From positions 4,588,001 to 4,652,000 of the forward strand of contig OY781040.1 in assembly GCA_963676095.1 (NCBI GenBank): DNA of 64,000 nt, written 5' to 3'. Under the pieces are notes generated by a model. That model made no database searches and had not been told where the DNA came from. It saw only the letters and a program-made list of their open reading frames with translations. The DNA is from G963676095 sp963676095 (GTDB lineage: Bacteria > Bacteroidota > Bacteroidia > Bacteroidales > Prolixibacteraceae). Positions 61,180 through 64,000 of this stretch are shown here, one piece after another. Each line of letters begins with the position of its first letter. The stretch's first letter is position 1. The position numbers were made by a program, and so were the translations under genes.

Positions 61180-64000
61180 ATGAAAAAAATGAGATTGAAG
61201 AAAATTCCTTTGGGACATTTCTTCTTTAAATTTCTAATGATTATGAAACTATGCGTTTTTATTCTTTGTTTGTCTGTCTTCTCTGCTTTTGCGTCGGAGA
61301 CTTATTCCCAGACAACAAAGCTTTCCCTGTCGATCAAAAATGAGACTATTGAAAATGTACTAAGAAGGATCGAGGATCAAAGCGAGTATCGTTTTTTCTA
61401 TTCCGGCAAGATCGATGCTGACAAAAAAGTTTCCATTGAGAGTCAAAAGAACGATATCAGGGAAATTCTGGATGAGATCCTGAAAGGAACAGGCATTTCC
61501 TATAAAATAGTTGGTCGGCAGATTGCTTTATTTGCTACCGGGAACGAACCGGGTTTCACGGTGTCAAATTCCCAGGCAGGTCCGCTTACAGGAGTAGTTA
61601 CCAATGAGAAAGGTGAACCTCTGCCGGGAGTTACTGTGGCAATAAAAGGAACGCAGTCGGGCACCATCACCGATGTGAATGGGAGGTATTCTTTTCGCGA
61701 AATTCCTTCTGGCGCCATACTGGTCTTTTCTTTTGTAGGCATGCGTACCCTTGAGGCAGAGGTGGCCGGCAAAAGTGTACTGGATGTGATCCTTAAAGAG
61801 GAAACCATAGGGCTCGACGAAGTGGTGGCTATTGGATATGGTACCCGGCAGCGGAAAAGCATCACCGGTGCAATCGACCAGGTCAGCCCCGAAACCTTTT
61901 CAGACAGGCCGGTGTCCAATGCCATGCAGGCACTTCAGGGGGCTTCCGCCAACCTTATCATTCAGCAAAAAAATATGAACCCGAACGACAACAGCATGAA
62001 CATCAATATCCGGGGAGTCAGTACAATGAGCAACAATGATCCGCTAATCGTTATTGACGGGTTGATCTCAGGTACAGGGACTTTAAATAACCTGAACCCG
62101 AATGATATCGAAAATGTTTCCGTGTTGAAAGATGCAGGCAGCGCTGCAATTTACGGATCCCGTTCCGCTAACGGGGTTATTCTCGTCACAACAAAAAAAG
62201 GGGCCAAAACAGGGAAACCGGCCGTCAGGTTCAGCAGTATGGTTGGCTACGAGGACCCGCATATCTTATTTCATCCGGTGAAAGGTTGGGAAAATGCCAC
62301 GCTCCGTAACGAAGCGAATGTCAATGTCGGGAACTCTCCGGTATATACGCCGGCGCAGATACGCGACTTATATGATCACCGCAGTGAAGAATACTGGTAC
62401 CTGGATGAAATCATGCAAAAAGGGCTCCAGCAAAATTACAGTATGAGTGTTGCCGGAGGTAATGAGAATAGCACATACATGATATCTGCCGGCTATTTCA
62501 ATCAGGAAAGTAACTTTGTCGGGAATTTTGGCATGGAACGCTATAACTTCCGCTCTAACCAGACGACCGAATATGGCAGGTTCAAGCTCACTTCCTTAAT
62601 GGCTTATACGCGGCGCAATGACCGTACCGTGGCAGGAGGGACCGGCAACGTGATTATTAACTCTTCCCGTATCCCGCCTTATTATTATTATAAATTTCAG
62701 CAGGATGGCAAATGGCTGATAAACGACGTGGTCGGTGACGATAATACAATGGCGTATCTGAAAGATGGTGGCTATGAAAAGAAGGATGAAGATAACTTTA
62801 TCGGCAGTTTAAGCCTCGATTTCAAAATTATCGAAGGATTGAAAGCCAAAGGGTTGGTCGGGCTCGACCTGACGCAGCACCACCGTTTCCGCAGGGACAA
62901 GAAAGTGCCGTTATACTCGTCCGCTGACCTTGAAACGCCGGTTTTATACATTCATTCCAACACGCTCACGGAAGATTATAACAGCAAAAAGTATACGTTG
63001 AGTACGCAATTTATGCTGGATTTTGACCGGACATTCAATGCGGTTCACCATGTGACCGGGTTGGTGGGCGCGTCCAACGAATCCTATACTTTTAAGGCAA
63101 GCCGTATCGCCTGGGAGTATACAGACGAAGATCTGGGGCTTCCGACAACCGATAACGCCGTACAGAATAAGGATAATAAAAACAGCAACGACGATACCGA
63201 TCAAACCAGCATCACTTCTGTATTCGGACGAGCCGGATACAGCTATATGGACAAATATTACCTGGATGCTACTTTCCGGTACGACGGTTCTTCAAAATTT
63301 GCCAAAGATCAGCGCTGGGGATTCTTCCCTTCTGTTTCTGCGGCATGGCGGATTTCGGGCGAGCCTTTTATGGAAGCCTATAATACGAATGTCGGTGACC
63401 TGAAAATCCGCGCTTCGTATGGTGTGCTGGGGAACCAGAATGTTGATAACTATTCTTACCAGACAGTTTACGAAATGTACCAGAATAGTTATGTGTTCAA
63501 CAACGAACCGGTACCTGGAACAGGATACACTTACGGTAACCCCGATCTGACATGGGAAAAATCAGCTAACCTGAACATTGGGGCCGACGCTGCATTTCTT
63601 AAGAACAGCCTTTACGTATCGCTCGATTATTTCAATAAAGAAACAAGGGATATCCTCCTGTCACCCGAGGTGTCTACCGTGTTTGGAAGCAGTGCGGCTA
63701 AGGAAAATGCCGGCAAAATGAAAAACAGGGGATGGGAAGCAACTGTCACGTACCATTTGAGGTCAAGAAATTTCGACCACAGGTTCAGTCTGAATGCTGC
63801 CGATTCTAAAAATGAAGTCACCGACTTCGGAGGCAAAGAACGTATCGACCAGAACGACCAGTTATATAAGCTGATCCGTGAAGGTGAAGCGTTGGGTTCC
63901 TATTACGGATACAAAACCGACGGATACTTTCAAAGTTATGATGAAATAGCCAACAGCGCGCTTCCTGTAGGTGCTTCGGTACAACCGGGAGATGTGAAAT
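61180..64000 (+). CDS. SusC-type TonB-linked outer-membrane transporter (locus 3, partial)
   Basis: Runs off the window after about 940 codons. Starts MKKMRLKKIPLGHFFFKFLM with a signal ending near SAFASETYS. STN domain (KLSLSIKNETIENVLRRIED), regulatory domain (LTGVVTNEKGEPLPGVTVAI), GLDEVVAIGYGTRQRKSITG, and plug NIRGVSTMSNNDPLIVIDGL with VLKDAGSAAIYGSRSANGVI, then barrel strands. The ATG context TTCAAACTTATGAAAAAAATG matches the other susC starts. Presumably followed by a susD gene beyond the window. Confidence 0.95.
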   Translation, partial: MKKMRLKKIPLGHFFFKFLMIMKLCVFILCLSVFSAFASETYSQTTKLSLSIKNETIENVLRRIEDQSEYRFFYSGKIDADKKVSIESQKNDIREILDEILKGTGISYKIVGRQIALFATGNEPGFTVSNSQAGPLTGVVTNEKGEPLPGVTVAIKGTQSGTITDVNGRYSFREIPSGAILVFSFVGMRTLEAEVAGKSVLDVILKEETIGLDEVVAIGYGTRQRKSITGAIDQVSPETFSDRPVSNAMQALQGASANLIIQQKNMNPNDNSMNINIRGVSTMSNNDPLIVIDGLISGTGTLNNLNPNDIENVSVLKDAGSAAIYGSRSANGVILVTTKKGAKTGKPAVRFSSMVGYEDPHILFHPVKGWENATLRNEANVNVGNSPVYTPAQIRDLYDHRSEEYWYLDEIMQKGLQQNYSMSVAGGNENSTYMISAGYFNQESNFVGNFGMERYNFRSNQTTEYGRFKLTSLMAYTRRNDRTVAGGTGNVIINSSRIPPYYYYKFQQDGKWLINDVVGDDNTMAYLKDGGYEKKDEDNFIGSLSLDFKIIEGLKAKGLVGLDLTQHHRFRRDKKVPLYSSADLETPVLYIHSNTLTEDYNSKKYTLSTQFMLDFDRTFNAVHHVTGLVGASNESYTFKASRIAWEYTDEDLGLPTTDNAVQNKDNKNSNDDTDQTSITSVFGRAGYSYMDKYYLDATFRYDGSSKFAKDQRWGFFPSVSAAWRISGEPFMEAYNTNVGDLKIRASYGVLGNQNVDNYSYQTVYEMYQNSYVFNNEPVPGTGYTYGNPDLTWEKSANLNIGADAAFLKNSLYVSLDYFNKETRDILLSPEVSTVFGSSAAKENAGKMKNRGWEATVTYHLRSRNFDHRFSLNAADSKNEVTDFGGKERIDQNDQLYKLIREGEALGSYYGYKTDGYFQSYDEIANSALPVGASVQPGDVK

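Noticed and set aside
1..64000. tRNA, rRNA or integrase-flanked island
   Set aside because: I found no tRNA or rRNA sequence and no integrase; the mosaic region appears shaped by direct repeats and an IS instead.

Overview
The window looks like a chromosomal segment of a Bacteroidetes bacterium, probably Bacteroidales/Marinilabiliales. The evidence is three SusC/SusD-type outer-membrane uptake loci with ECF sigma and FecR regulators, Bacteroidetes-style -7 elements (TAnnTTTG), start codons mostly without strong Shine-Dalgarno sequences, and the PG-synthesis gene order. Placement below phylum level is inference; no rRNA or tRNA gene was found.

1-17.7 kb is a complete-looking division and cell-wall (dcw) operon, all on the + strand with overlapping or near-touching genes: mraZ, rsmH, ftsL-like, a PASTA-type penicillin-binding protein, murE, mraY, murD, ftsW, murG, murC, ftsQ, ftsA, two adjacent ftsZ paralogues, then a yqeY-like gene. 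Five 10-bp-phased boxes upstream of mraZ look like the MraZ autoregulatory operator. The first FtsZ lacks the C-terminal peptide of the second and instead ends in an aromatic, amphipathic tail.

17.9-34.3 kb is polysaccharide-utilisation-type locus 1: sigma, FecR, SusC, SusD, a large lipoprotein of unknown function, an exported FAD oxidoreductase, an exported protein with a possible FMN-attachment-like motif plus helical repeats, a frameshifted GH36-like alpha-galactosidase, and an SGNH sialate-O-acetylesterase-like enzyme. 34.4-43.0 kb is locus 2: sigma, FecR, SusC, SusD and a discoidin-domain lipoprotein, with no catabolic enzyme. 58.9-64.0 kb starts locus 3, with a sigma gene pointing away from FecR and a SusC cut by the window end. 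All three FecR-susC gaps hold a hairpin.

43.1-58.6 kb is the unusual part. A TMTC-like GT-C membrane glycosyltransferase and a DPM1/GtrB-like polyprenyl-phosphate glycosyltransferase are followed by an AT-rich mosaic of repeated modules. Each module is built from a short exported Cys-rich peptide gene with an NVEALA-like leader, a secreted beta-propeller lipoprotein (DUF4221-like or 6-bladed type), and a membrane-anchored thioredoxin-like protein with a CxxC motif. Two peptides share a nearly invariant leader but have unrelated Thr-rich, Cys-rich mature parts. A third Cys-rich tail is fused to the N-terminal half of an O-antigen-ligase-like protein, and a fourth is decayed. Terminator-like hairpins separate both intact peptide genes from their propeller genes. 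Direct repeats of 416 bp and 154 bp bracket modules, an IS630-type element splits one propeller gene, and a MITE-like element lies upstream of another. I read this as an expanding and decaying family of exported disulfide-peptide cassettes, possibly glycosylated; the function is not known from the sequence.
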